Below, piece by piece: positions 32,900-41,435 of a stretch of 42,070 nucleotides of DNA. The notes under the pieces were generated by a model that did not search any database, was not told where the DNA came from, and saw nothing but the letters and a program-made list of their open reading frames with translations. The stretch comes from Neorhizobium tomejilense (GTDB taxonomy: Bacteria; Pseudomonadota; Alphaproteobacteria; Rhizobiales; Rhizobiaceae), in the NCBI GenBank assembly GCA_002968845.1, contig PVBG01000036.1:1-42070 (forward strand), given 5' to 3'. Position 1 is the first letter of the stretch, and each line of letters begins with the position of its first letter. The position numbers and the translations under genes are program-made.

Positions 32900-33256
32900 T
32901 CAAGGGGTGACGGTGACGTAGATCTTGCGGACGGTCTCGATGGTCTTCCAGACGCCGACGAAACCCGGCTTCATGACGAAACTGTCGCCTGCCTTGTAGA
33001 CAACGGGCTGGCCGCCTTCGGGGGTGAGTTCGACGACGCCGGACAGGATGTGGCAGAATTCGAAGGTCTGGCCCTTGATCGAATGTGTGACGCCGGGCGT
33101 CGCTTCCCAGACGCCGGTATGCACCAGTTCGCCATGGGCTGTGTCCTGCGCCCAGGTCTTGAACTGCGGATCGCCCGAGATCAGCCGGTCCGGTGCGGGA
33201 GCGTTTTCGCGCGGTGCAAAGGACGGGTGAGGCTCGATGGTCTTGAGAAGCGACAT
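32900..33256 (-). CDS. cupin-domain protein (DUF861/Cupin_3)
   Basis: A 118-residue single cupin of the Cupin_3 type. The barrel motifs are GVWEATPGVTHSIKGQTFEFCHILSGVVELTPEGG and YKAGDSFVMKPGFVGVWKTIETVRKIYV. The EFCHILSG and PGFVGVW segments are common in these small proteins, often encoded near amine and uronate catabolic genes. Metal ligands and function are not known for this subgroup. AAGGA precedes the ATG. It lies between the reductase gene and, after 160 bases with no gene, the aldehyde dehydrogenase. Confidence 0.85.
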   Translation of the reverse strand: MSLLKTIEPHPSFAPRENAPAPDRLISGDPQFKTWAQDTAHGELVHTGVWEATPGVTHSIKGQTFEFCHILSGVVELTPEGGQPVVYKAGDSFVMKPGFVGVWKTIETVRKIYVTVTP

Positions 33257-33280
33257 GGTATTCCTTTCGAGGTTGAAGAT

Positions 33281-34204
33281 TCAGTAACCGCGCTGCCGAT
33301 CGATCAAGCCGGCCGGGTCGAGCCCGGCGCGAAGCCGCTTGATATTGTCGATGACGGCGCGCGCGGCGGTATGGGGCTGGGTGATGCTGGCAATATGCGG
33401 GGTCAGCAGGATGCGTGGGTGACGCCAGATAGGATGGCCGGGCGGCAGGGGTTCCGGGTCGGTGACGTCGATCACGGCGCCGGATAGGTGCCCGCTGTCG
33501 AGGGCAGCGAGAAGCGCGTCCTGGTCGAGCTGGGGGCCACGTCCGACATGAACCAGTCCAGCGCCCGCCGGCAACCTGGCGAAAAGCTCCGCGTCGAGAA
33601 AACCGCGGGTCTCGTCGGTCAGCGGCAGGAGGCAGATCAGCACATCGGTCTCGGCAACCATGGTCTTCAGATCGTCCTCGCCTGAGAAACACCTGACACC
33701 TTCAATCGCGCGCGCGGACCTACTCCAGCCGGACAAGGGAAAACCGAAGGGTTTCAGGCGCTCAAGCACGGCCTGGCCGAGATTGCCAAGCCCCAGGACG
33801 CCGATACGGCGCTCTTCCGCCTGAGCCTGCGGCAGGACCTTCCAGACCTCCGCCTGCTGCTGTGCCAGATAGGCGGCCAGGTTGCGGTGGAGCGAAAGGA
33901 CGCCGAGGACCACATATTCCTGCATCATCCGCACGATGCCTTCTTCGACCATGCGCACGATCTTCACGTCGTCAGGCACACTGGCGGTGCGGAACTGGTC
34001 GATACCGGCGCCGGTCGAAAACAGCACTTCGAGATTGCGGTAGCGCGCCAGGTTTTCCGGCACTGTCCAGGTCATGAGGTAACGTACCCGCTCGGGGTCC
34101 ACCGTCGCCGGATCCATGGAGAACGGCAGGTCGGGGAGTTCCCGGGCAAAGGCATCCTGGAAAATCCGGCCGCGGGCCACATCGGAATTGAAGAGGAATG
34201 TCAT
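33281..34204 (-). CDS. D-2-hydroxyacid dehydrogenase, glyoxylate/hydroxypyruvate reductase A-like
   Basis: The protein has 307 residues, close to GhrA size. The Rossmann motif is IGVLGLGNLGQAVLERLKPFG. STGAGIDQF, LLPLTDETRGFLDAELFARLPAGAGLVHVGRGPQLDQDAL, and VIDVTDPEPLPPGHPIWRHPRILLTPHIAS supply the catalytic Arg/Glu/His region. It would reduce glyoxylate or hydroxypyruvate to glycolate or glycerate. The ATG at 34204 begins the common FLFNSDV start; a longer in-frame extension overlaps the deacylase gene. It is 24 bases upstream of the cupin gene in the same direction. Confidence 0.88.
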   Translation of the reverse strand: MTFLFNSDVARGRIFQDAFARELPDLPFSMDPATVDPERVRYLMTWTVPENLARYRNLEVLFSTGAGIDQFRTASVPDDVKIVRMVEEGIVRMMQEYVVLGVLSLHRNLAAYLAQQQAEVWKVLPQAQAEERRIGVLGLGNLGQAVLERLKPFGFPLSGWSRSARAIEGVRCFSGEDDLKTMVAETDVLICLLPLTDETRGFLDAELFARLPAGAGLVHVGRGPQLDQDALLAALDSGHLSGAVIDVTDPEPLPPGHPIWRHPRILLTPHIASITQPHTAARAVIDNIKRLRAGLDPAGLIDRQRGY

Positions 34205-34223
34205 GGTCGGGATACGTTCCTGC

Positions 34224-35357
34224 TCATTGGAGTTCTGCGCGGCAATGCCGACCAAGCGCTTCAATCATGGCCTGGCAGTCGTCGAGTTCGCTCGCCAGAA
34301 TGAATTCATTGGGTTTATGGGCGCGGGCGATGTCGCCAGGCCCGCAGATGATCCCATCGATGCCGGCGCGCTGGTAGAGACCTGCCTCCGTGCCGTAGCT
34401 GACAGCCGCCAGCGGCTCGGCGCCCGTCAGATCTTGCAAAAGACCGGCGAGGGGAGAGGTTGGCGCCAGCAGCAGCGCCGGATAGGCGCTGAGAACCTGC
34501 CAGTCGACATCGAAGCCCTTCATCGCCAAGGCTTCGGTAACCGCCCGCACCGGGGCAAGCAGCGCTTCGGGATCGACCGAAGAGATGGCACGGGCTTCCA
34601 GTTCAAGACTGCAGATTTCGGGTATGATGTTGACCGCCTGACCGCCACGGATCGTGCCGATCGATAGAGAGGAGTAGGGTGGCTCGAATTCTGCCTCGAA
34701 CGGTCCGCGGGAAAGACCGACGGCCGCGGCAACCGCAGCCTGCTGCACGTCCGTCATGGCGTGGATCGCGTTGAGGCCGAGATCAGGCCGGGAAGAGTGG
34801 CCCGAACGACCCTTGAGCGTCACCCGGGCTGCCGCCTTTCCCTTGTGGGCCATAATGGCGCGCATTCCGCTCGGCTCCCCGATGATCGCACCCAGCGGAG
34901 GGGCACACAGGTCCCGCAACCGTGCGAGAAGATGCGGCACGCCCCGGCAGCCGGCTTCCTCGTCGTAGGAGAAGGCCAGGTGGACCGGGCGGGAAAGCGG
35001 ACTTGCGAGGAGCGCGGGCACGGCTGCCAGAGCGGTCGACAAAAACCCCTTCATATCGCTTGTTCCGCGTCCGTAGAGCCGGCCTTTCTCGTTCCTCAAC
35101 GAAAAGGGATCGCTGTCCCAACCGGCCTCGGCGGCCGGGACCACGTCCATATGGCCGGACAGAATGTAGCCCGGGTGGTCGGCAGGACCGATCGTGGCAA
35201 AAAGATTGGCCCGGTCACCTTCAGGCCCCGGCAGGATATGCGCGGCGATCCCGAAGGATTTGAGATAGTCCGCAATCCATTCGACGATATTGCCGTTGGG
35301 CGTGCCAACGACCGAGGGAAAGCCGACAAGCTTTTCCAGGATGTCCAAAGCGCGCAT
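34224..35357 (-). CDS. M20-family deacylase, acetylornithine deacetylase (ArgE)-like
   Basis: The protein has 377 residues. Metal-site motifs are YILSGHMDVVPA with His-x-Asp, GRGTSDMKGF with Asp, SYDEEAGCRG with the Glu-Glu pair, IIGEPSGM and, near the end, the last His in ARAHKPNEFI. RVTLKGRSGHSSRPDLGLNAI marks the dimerisation domain. It would hydrolyse an N-acyl amino acid or similar amide. It leads the reductase-cupin genes, and may be the first step on an N-acylated import (inference). The ArgE name reflects similarity, not proven substrate. Confidence 0.88.
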   Translation of the reverse strand: MRALDILEKLVGFPSVVGTPNGNIVEWIADYLKSFGIAAHILPGPEGDRANLFATIGPADHPGYILSGHMDVVPAAEAGWDSDPFSLRNEKGRLYGRGTSDMKGFLSTALAAVPALLASPLSRPVHLAFSYDEEAGCRGVPHLLARLRDLCAPPLGAIIGEPSGMRAIMAHKGKAAARVTLKGRSGHSSRPDLGLNAIHAMTDVQQAAVAAAVGLSRGPFEAEFEPPYSSLSIGTIRGGQAVNIIPEICSLELEARAISSVDPEALLAPVRAVTEALAMKGFDVDWQVLSAYPALLLAPTSPLAGLLQDLTGAEPLAAVSYGTEAGLYQRAGIDGIICGPGDIARAHKPNEFILASELDDCQAMIEALGRHCRAELQ

Positions 35358-35609
35358 CGACTGTTCCCGCCTCTAAAAAGCCATGACCTCGTGGCCGCCA
35401 CACCTTGCTTTTGCAGAGCATGCGAACCAATCCTGGCAGGCAAGGTTAGAGGCAGAAGAAACCAATGGCTGCCGAAAGTGGACGCGATACGGTGAAATCT
35501 TGTGTTCGGTTTCGCTTCAGCAGTGAAATGTTTCGCGGGACCTCGACTAACGTGACTGCCGGGATATCCGAGCGGTTCGCCCCAGGGGATATACGATCTC
35601 GGCTGGATA

Positions 35610-36512
35610 ATGATGGATAGCGAATTACCAGGAACCTTGAACGTCGATAATTTCGAGATGCGCTTTGCGGATATCTCGAGTGTCGAAATCTCCAAGCTGC
35701 AGGCTTTGTCGATCTCGGTGGGCTGGCCCCACAGGGCAGCCGACTGGCAGCATCTGCTCGACATCGGGAAAGGATATGTCGCGCTTGACGAGATCGGCCG
35801 CGTGGGAGCCTCGGGCATGTGGTTTCCCCATGGCGACGGCTTCGCCACGTTCGGAATGCTGATTACCTCCCCGAGGCTGCAGACCAACGGCGCGGCCAGG
35901 TGGCTGATGAATCGGATCATGACGGACAGCGGCCGCAACCGCATTCGTCTCAACTCGACGCGGGAAGCCCAGCGGCTTTATGCTTCGTTGGGATTGAAGC
36001 CGACGCAAACGGTTTATCAGTATCAGGGCACAGCGATCGCGCCGATGGCGCTTCCGTCTCTGGAGAAGGGGCTTGTTTTGAGGCGGCTGGACCGCGGCGA
36101 TCTCGACACGGTGATCGCCTTCGATGCTCCTGCCTTCGGTGCTGATCGAAGCCTGCATCTCCTGCGATTGTTCGAGAGTTCGATCTGCTACGGTCTTTAC
36201 CAAAGAGAGCGGATGCGCGCCTTTTCGATGCGCCGGCGCTTTGGGCGAGGGCATGTGGTCGGGCCGGTGGTCGCCGGCAACGACGAGGACGCCATCACGG
36301 TGACCCACCCGCATATTGCGGCCCATGCCGACGGGTTCCTGCGCGTAGATACACATTTCGATAGCGGCCCATTTGCCGCGCTCATCCAGCAGTCCGGGCT
36401 CAGCATCTGTGCCACCCTGACGACGATGGTGACCGAAGAGGTAGCCGGCTACGGCGCCGGACAAAATGGCAGCCCGAGGGTTTATGCCCTGGCTTCGCAT
36501 TCCCTCGGATGA
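35610..36512 (+). CDS. GNAT-like two-domain protein (paralogue of 25531-26367)
   Basis: The protein has 300 residues. It aligns along its length with the GNAT protein at 25531: SVGWPHRAADWQ, GYVALDEIGRVG, RLYASLGLKPTQTVYQYQG, HVVGPVVAGNDEDA, DGFLRVDT, and an ALASHSLG end matching ALANQALG. The acetyl-CoA loop is degraded: where the paralogue has RGRGVGR, this one has QTNGAAR. It may bind acetyl-CoA weakly or not at all. It is divergent from the deacylase gene across 252 bases. The start is uncertain (ATG at 35610, 35613 or 35658; no clear ribosome site). Confidence 0.8.
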   Translation: MMDSELPGTLNVDNFEMRFADISSVEISKLQALSISVGWPHRAADWQHLLDIGKGYVALDEIGRVGASGMWFPHGDGFATFGMLITSPRLQTNGAARWLMNRIMTDSGRNRIRLNSTREAQRLYASLGLKPTQTVYQYQGTAIAPMALPSLEKGLVLRRLDRGDLDTVIAFDAPAFGADRSLHLLRLFESSICYGLYQRERMRAFSMRRRFGRGHVVGPVVAGNDEDAITVTHPHIAAHADGFLRVDTHFDSGPFAALIQQSGLSICATLTTMVTEEVAGYGAGQNGSPRVYALASHSLG

Positions 36513-36715
36513 GCCTTCGTCTGTGGCGGCTCCCCCTGAAGTAGCGGTATGGAAATTCGAACCTGTCCACTCCAATGACCGTGGCCAGAGTTCGAGCGAA
36601 GGGCGAGAAGCAACCTCTTCCATCCTGGCTTTGACCTCAGTCGAGAAATAGAGCTAACATCCGGACAGCGGCGGCGGCCTGTCGGCTGGGGAACGCCCTG
36701 TGAACGGAGATGCAG

Positions 36716-37270
36716 ATGAGGCGCGCGCTTTTCCTCCTGAAATTCACGACGATGATGATCGGCACGGTTTGCCCGGCATCCGGCGTCTTTGCAGGCGCTC
36801 AGCCGGTTCTTTGGAGCGCCCTGCGGCCTGCGGATCAATCGAGGTTGGATGCTGCCCTCCCGGGCATGGCGTCTAGCCGGCCCCAAGGAGAAACGCTTGC
36901 CTGGCGTGACGAAGCCCGGACTGTGGAGCTGACCGGGTTCATCCTGCCGGTCGACCAGGACGGCGAGAACGTCTACGAGTTCATGCTGGTCCCCTGGGCG
37001 GGAGCCTGCAGCCACAGCGCGGCGCCGCCGCCGAACCAGCTGGTGCATGTGGTCGCTGCCGAGCCGTTCCATCTTTCGCGAGTTTATGAAGTCGTCACCG
37101 TGACGGGAAATCTGCGGCCCGGTTTGGACAAGGCCCAGCTCTTCATCATGGACGGGGTCCGCGTCCTCGACTACGGCTACAGCATGAGTCAGGCCCAGGT
37201 GGCGAAGGCGACCGGCTTCGTGGACCCGGACCTGAAGACCATTTCGCCATTGGGGGTTCTTGCGCGATAA
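36716..37270 (+). CDS. secreted DUF3299-like protein
   Basis: The protein has 184 residues. An N-terminal signal-like segment (MRRALFLLKFTTMMIG) is followed by a probable cleavage near GVFA. The mature part has VELTGFILPVDQDGENVYEFMLVPWAGACSHSAAPPPNQLVHV, the core block of DUF3299, and a VTVTGNLRP strand. The ATG at 36716 is preferred, because GGAG sits 6 bases upstream; the ATG two codons earlier abuts that site. The domain's function is unknown. The gene stands alone between the GNAT-like gene and the convergent transporter permease. Confidence 0.75.
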   Translation: MRRALFLLKFTTMMIGTVCPASGVFAGAQPVLWSALRPADQSRLDAALPGMASSRPQGETLAWRDEARTVELTGFILPVDQDGENVYEFMLVPWAGACSHSAAPPPNQLVHVVAAEPFHLSRVYEVVTVTGNLRPGLDKAQLFIMDGVRVLDYGYSMSQAQVAKATGFVDPDLKTISPLGVLAR

Positions 37271-37304
37271 GAGAACCGCCACCGCCAACGGCGGCAGGGT
37301 TCTC
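37271..37304. terminator. hairpin downstream of the DUF3299 gene
   Basis: Arms GAGAACC (37271-37277) and GGTTCTC (37298-37304) pair perfectly, with an inner GCC-AAC-GGC stem. It immediately follows the stop codon and lies between two convergent genes. There is no strong T-run, so termination strength is uncertain. Confidence 0.55.
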
Positions 37305-37347
37305 CATTCTCCCGAATGGATGTGAAAGCCGGGGCCTTCGACCAGCG

Positions 37348-38112
37348 TCACGCTCGATCGTTATCAAAGAACCCGTTGAGCAAGACGGTGACCAGGGCGA
37401 TCGCGGCGCCTGGCCAGATCATCAGCATTGGGTGGTCGAAAATGAACATGCGGTATTCAAACAGCATCGATCCCCAATCCGGCTTCGACGGATCGGCCCC
37501 GAGACCGATGAAGGCGAGCGAGGCATAGGCGACCGCCGCAAGTCCCGCCTGGTTGCCGACATAGGCGTACATCAGGGGCAGGGTGTTGGGCAGTAGATGC
37601 CGGGCGATCATCCGCAAGGGTGCAACGCCCAGGCTCCTCGCTGCCAGGATGAACGGCTGGCCAAGCACCCGCTGGCTCAGCGAATGCGCAAGCAGCGCAT
37701 GCGGACCGATGCCGGCCAGACCCAGCGCCAGTCCGGCGCTGAGCGGCGAAAGGCCAAAAGTCGCCGCTGCCGTCAGTGCGACGATGAGCGTCGGCACCAT
37801 GACGAAGAACTCGCAGAAGCGCAGGATCACCGTTTCGCGCCAGCCGCCAAGGACGGCGGCGGCGGTGCCCAGCAGGGTGCCAAACAAAAAACCGATGGCA
37901 CCGACCGAGAGGACGACGCAGGCCGTCCGCCATCCGCCGGCCATGATGCGCGATAGAAGATCGCGACCGACATGATCGGTACCGAGCAGGTGGCTGGCGG
38001 TCATGCCGGAATGACGGGCAAGCATGTCCACCGCATCGGGGTCATGTGGCTGCCAAAAACCGCCGACGCAGAGAAAACCGGCGAGCGCCGCGAGCATGAT
38101 CAGCCGGGGCAT
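37348..38112 (-). CDS. nickel/peptide/opine-class ABC transporter permease (second, DppC-like)
   Basis: Inner-membrane permease, 254 residues, with the DppC/NikC block LLGTDHVGRDLLSRIMAGGWRTA near residue 43, AARSLGVAPLRMIARHLLPNTLPL as the EAA loop, and AFIGLGADPSKPDWGSMLF near the end. The ATG at 38112 overlaps the stop of the upstream permease by one base (TGATG). It is the last gene of the riboswitch operon: no ATPase gene follows before the convergent DUF3299 gene. Confidence 0.88.
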   Translation of the reverse strand: MPRLIMLAALAGFLCVGGFWQPHDPDAVDMLARHSGMTASHLLGTDHVGRDLLSRIMAGGWRTACVVLSVGAIGFLFGTLLGTAAAVLGGWRETVILRFCEFFVMVPTLIVALTAAATFGLSPLSAGLALGLAGIGPHALLAHSLSQRVLGQPFILAARSLGVAPLRMIARHLLPNTLPLMYAYVGNQAGLAAVAYASLAFIGLGADPSKPDWGSMLFEYRMFIFDHPMLMIWPGAAIALVTVLLNGFFDNDRA

Positions 38113-39026
38113 CAGGCGAGACGCGGATCGAGAAGGCGCATGGCGAGATTGGCGCCGGCATTCATCACAAGCATCCAGATGGCGATGACCATGACATAGG
38201 CCTGCAGCACCATCTGGTCGCGCGCCGCGATGCTCTGCACCAGGAACTGGCTGATGCCGGCAAGGCCGAAGAGGATTTCCATGGTCGCGGTGCTGCCGAT
38301 CACCCAGCCGGCTTCGGAACGGACTGCCGACAGGAGGGCATAGAGAGCGCTGCGGTGGCCATGCCGCCAGAGAGCCTGCTTTTCCGACAGGCCCTTGGCA
38401 AGTGCCGTGCGGAAATGCGGCTGTTCGGCGGTCTCCTTCAGGTCGCGCCGATAAACTCGGGCGAGAACGGCAACCGAATGCAGCGCGATCAGCAGGACCG
38501 GCAGGACGATCGCGGTCCAATCATTGACGAAGGGTCTGAGCCAGCGCAGCTGCACGCCGAGCACCCAGAGAAGAACAAGGCCAAGCCAGAAGGCCGGCAC
38601 CGCCTGAACGAAGACCGACAGAGCCCGGCTCATCCGATCGGCAGTGCCCCCGGGATAGGCCGCTGAGAAGAACCCGAGCGGGATTGCCAGCCCGATCGCC
38701 AGTGCCAGGCCGGCGAGGCCGAGCGTCAACGAGACCGGCAACCGCTCGGCGAACTCGGCAAGTACGGGCTCTCCGGTCCGGAAGGAGCGGCCCCAGTCGC
38801 CGCCGAGGAAATCCGCCAGCCAATGCAGATACCTGACCGGCAGCGGCTGATCGAGCCCCCACTCCGCCCTCAATGCGGCGACGGTTTCCTCCGTCGCCGG
38901 CAGGCTCCAGACGCGAATGGCGATCGCGACCGGATCGGCCGGCATCAAGGTGATGACCGAGAAAGAGGCGAGCGAAACCGCCAGCAGCCCCGCTATCGAT
39001 TGTATGCCGAACCGGGCCAGTCGCAT
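38112..39026 (-). CDS. nickel/peptide/opine-class ABC transporter permease (first, DppB-like)
   Basis: Inner-membrane permease, 304 residues. The N-terminal hydrophobic segment leads into ITLMPADPVAIAIRVWSL, and the GLDQPLPVRYLHWLADFLGGDWGRSF segment is diagnostic of DppB/NikB proteins; TALAKGLSEKQALWRHGHRSAL is the EAA region. The start may be the ATG at 39026 or a GTG directly before it (39029), which is 8 bases after GGAG. It lies 8 bases after the binding-protein stop. Confidence 0.88.
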   Translation of the reverse strand: MRLARFGIQSIAGLLAVSLASFSVITLMPADPVAIAIRVWSLPATEETVAALRAEWGLDQPLPVRYLHWLADFLGGDWGRSFRTGEPVLAEFAERLPVSLTLGLAGLALAIGLAIPLGFFSAAYPGGTADRMSRALSVFVQAVPAFWLGLVLLWVLGVQLRWLRPFVNDWTAIVLPVLLIALHSVAVLARVYRRDLKETAEQPHFRTALAKGLSEKQALWRHGHRSALYALLSAVRSEAGWVIGSTATMEILFGLAGISQFLVQSIAARDQMVLQAYVMVIAIWMLVMNAGANLAMRLLDPRLA

Positions 39027-39034
39027 CACGTGGC

Positions 39035-40531
39035 CTACTCCGCCTCGCCGATATCGGCGCGCAGGACGTGGTAGTCGGATCCCCACGGCTCGTAGTTCTT
39101 CAGCCGCTTCGACAGGCCGACATACCACACGGGCGATACCAGGAAGGAGGCGGGCGCATCGGCGAAGAGTTTCTGCTGGGCATCCAGCGCGATCGCCACC
39201 CGCTTTGCCGGATCGCCCTCGGTCGCAAATCGGTCGAGGATCGCGTCGAAGTCCTGCGAGGCGTATTTCGCATAGTTCAGCGAAGCGCCGCTTCTCAGCA
39301 TCGAGTTCAGGAAAAAGGCGGCGTCGCCGCTCGGGGCCGTGTGCTGCGCCCAGAGCGCGATGTCGAAGTCGCCGCCCGAAGCGACCTGCTGGATGTTCTC
39401 CACCACCTGCGTATCGACCGCGATGCCGATCTTGGCGAGTTCCGCCTTGACCACCGGCAGCATGGTGACGAGATCCGGGCGCTGCGGATAGGTGATGACC
39501 AGCAGACGCAGCGGTGTGCCGCCCTTTTCGCGCATGCCGCCGCTGCCTCTCGCCCAGCCGGCTTCGTCGAGCAGCGCGCCAGCCCTGGCAAGATCGGTCG
39601 GGCGGGCCTCCTGGCCGGCAAAGGGGAAATAGGCGGCGTAGGCACCGGTGGCCGGTTCGCCGCCGTTGATGGCGGCTGCAAGCTCCTTGCGGTCGAAGGC
39701 CAGATCGATCGCCCGGCGCACCTTGACGTCAGCCAGCAGCGGCCGGGCGGTATTGAAGAAAGCAAGATACTGGTACCCGACCGGGAACGACTTGATCGTC
39801 AGGTCTGGGTTGGTCTTGAGCCGGCTCACGACCTCCGACGGCAAGCCGAAGGCCATGTCGAGTTCGCCTGCTTCCAGCGCCAGCGTCAGGGTCTGGGCAT
39901 CACCGAACTTGCGGAAATTGACCGGCGAACGCCGGTCGGCGCCAGCGAAATGCACGTTGGGCTCCAGCGTGATCGAGGCATCCGTCTTGAAGGCGGAGAT
40001 CCGGTAAGGACCGCTGAAGACGGCATTGCCGGCCTCGGTTGGTTTGTAGGCAATCAGCGGCCATTCGGCGAAGAGTGCCTGAATGAACGGCACCGGCTTT
40101 TCGGTCGTCACCTTCAGCGTCAGGTCGTCGCCCGCCTCGAAGGTCAGCTTGCCGCCGGTCGCGAGCGCCGCCTTGTTGTTGGCGAGCGTGGCATCGAAAC
40201 CGGCTGCCAGTGCCTTGGCGGTGACGGGCGTGCCATCGGAGAACAGGCGGCCGGGTTTCAGGGTCACGGTCCAGATCAGGTCCCCGATGCGCTCCGCCTT
40301 CTCGGCCAGCTCCGGCACGAGCTTGCCGTCCCGATCGACGGTGAAGAGGTTCTCGCCGACGCCATGGCTGACCAGCGCCCAGCCGTTCGAGCCCTTGGCG
40401 GGGTCCGTGCCGCTGGTGATGTAGGTGGCACCGACGCGAAGCGGCTCGCCTGCGAAGACAGTGCCTGCGGCGGCCAAGGTGGTGGCGGTGAACCAGGCGG
40501 CGGCTAGGCGCGATAGCGTCTGCGACGTCAA
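39035..40531 (-). CDS. nickel/peptide/opine-class ABC transporter substrate-binding protein
   Basis: SBP_bac_5-family periplasmic protein, 498 residues. A Sec signal runs to about residue 27 (GTVFA). LRVGATYITSGTDPAKGSNGWALVSHGVGENLF and WTVTLKPGRLFSDGTPVTAKALAAGF are family blocks. The first codon is TTG, overlapping the stop of the CbiX-like gene (TTGA), with AGGAG 6 bases upstream, so translation is coupled. The B12 riboswitch and the CbiX partner suggest cobalt, a cobalt chelate or a corrinoid precursor as ligand. I recall a rhizobial cobalt importer of this class named CbtJKL, but whether this is its orthologue was not tested. Confidence 0.87.
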   Translation of the reverse strand: MTSQTLSRLAAAWFTATTLAAAGTVFAGEPLRVGATYITSGTDPAKGSNGWALVSHGVGENLFTVDRDGKLVPELAEKAERIGDLIWTVTLKPGRLFSDGTPVTAKALAAGFDATLANNKAALATGGKLTFEAGDDLTLKVTTEKPVPFIQALFAEWPLIAYKPTEAGNAVFSGPYRISAFKTDASITLEPNVHFAGADRRSPVNFRKFGDAQTLTLALEAGELDMAFGLPSEVVSRLKTNPDLTIKSFPVGYQYLAFFNTARPLLADVKVRRAIDLAFDRKELAAAINGGEPATGAYAAYFPFAGQEARPTDLARAGALLDEAGWARGSGGMREKGGTPLRLLVITYPQRPDLVTMLPVVKAELAKIGIAVDTQVVENIQQVASGGDFDIALWAQHTAPSGDAAFFLNSMLRSGASLNYAKYASQDFDAILDRFATEGDPAKRVAIALDAQQKLFADAPASFLVSPVWYVGLSKRLKNYEPWGSDYHVLRADIGEAE

Positions 40532-41337
40532 TTCTCTCTCCTCTTGTTCTGTTCGGATGGGATACGAAGCCGCTGCTTGCGGCCCGTTGGGTGATAGGCG
40601 AAGTTCTCGACGATCCGGCCGCCAAGCAGGTGCTCGCCGACGATCCGGTCGATCGCATCTTCGGTGACGCCGCCGTAATAGGTGCCTTCCGGAAACACCT
40701 GCAGCACGGGCGCCAGACTGCAGGGACCGAGACAGGTGGATTTTGCGGTCATCGTGCCGTCGCCGGCAGCGCGCAATTTCTGCCGCTCCTGTTGGTTGCG
40801 CAGATGTCCCCAGATCAAATCGGCTCCGGCCGCGTTGCAGGGGCCGCCCTGGCAGACGAGTGCGCGGCGTTTCTGGGCTGGCACGAGTGAACCTTCGATG
40901 ACGGGTGGGTTTTCGGTTTTCGGGACATCCAGCTCCTCGGCCGTCTCCAGCAGTTCGCCGAGAAGCTGCGCCATCAGCGTGCTGGAGGCGATATCCTTGG
41001 CGACGGACAAGGCCGGCCAGGGGCGGCTGTCGGCGGCCTTCCAGCGCGTCAGCGATTTCGTTAGCCAGATATGGAAGCTCGGCTCCATGGGCAGGACGAG
41101 CGGCACGATGACGACGGTTTCGACATCCTCGTCGAGCAGATTGGACAGCGCTTCGCGCAGCGAGGGGGTTCCCTGTTCGGTAAAGGCGAACCGCACCGTT
41201 CCGGCCCCGGTCATGCCGGCCGCAAGTTTCGCGAGCCGCTGCATTTCCAGATGCGGCGATGCCGCAAAGGCGGATTTGGCGATCAGGAGGACGGCGCGCC
41301 CGGATACGTTCTGGGAAGATAATCCCTGTGTTTTCAC
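40528..41337 (-). CDS. CbiX/SirB-like domain fused to thioredoxin-like [2Fe-2S] ferredoxin domain
   Basis: The protein has 269 residues from GTG at 41337; a GTG at 41391 would add 18 residues. The first half resembles a sirohydrochlorin cobaltochelatase: GRAVLLIAKSAFAASPHLEMQRLAK, TEQGTPSLREALSNLLDEDVETVVIVPLVLPMEPSFHIWL. The usual HGS motif of the first strand reads KSA here, so that metal-chelating His is missing; the His in SFHIW remains. The second half has ALVCQGGPCNAAGADLIWGHLR, STCLGPCSLAPVLQVFPEGTYYGGV, with the four Cys of a [2Fe-2S] thioredoxin-like ferredoxin. It is the first gene under the B12 riboswitch, so a cobalt-linked role is likely. Confidence 0.82.
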   Translation of the reverse strand: MKTQGLSSQNVSGRAVLLIAKSAFAASPHLEMQRLAKLAAGMTGAGTVRFAFTEQGTPSLREALSNLLDEDVETVVIVPLVLPMEPSFHIWLTKSLTRWKAADSRPWPALSVAKDIASSTLMAQLLGELLETAEELDVPKTENPPVIEGSLVPAQKRRALVCQGGPCNAAGADLIWGHLRNQQERQKLRAAGDGTMTAKSTCLGPCSLAPVLQVFPEGTYYGGVTEDAIDRIVGEHLLGGRIVENFAYHPTGRKQRLRIPSEQNKRREN

Positions 41338-41435
41338 TGCCTTCGTCTCACTCAAGGAGGCGGCAGCAAAAATGAAGGTTGCGGCAGGCACGATGGCCCG
41401 ACGGAACCGTCATTCCTGTGGCACACCCCGACCAC

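Noticed and set aside
39068..40507. A 479-codon plus-strand open frame opposite the binding protein
   Set aside because: Antisense shadow of an SBP_bac_5 gene; composition typical of a shadow, no motif.
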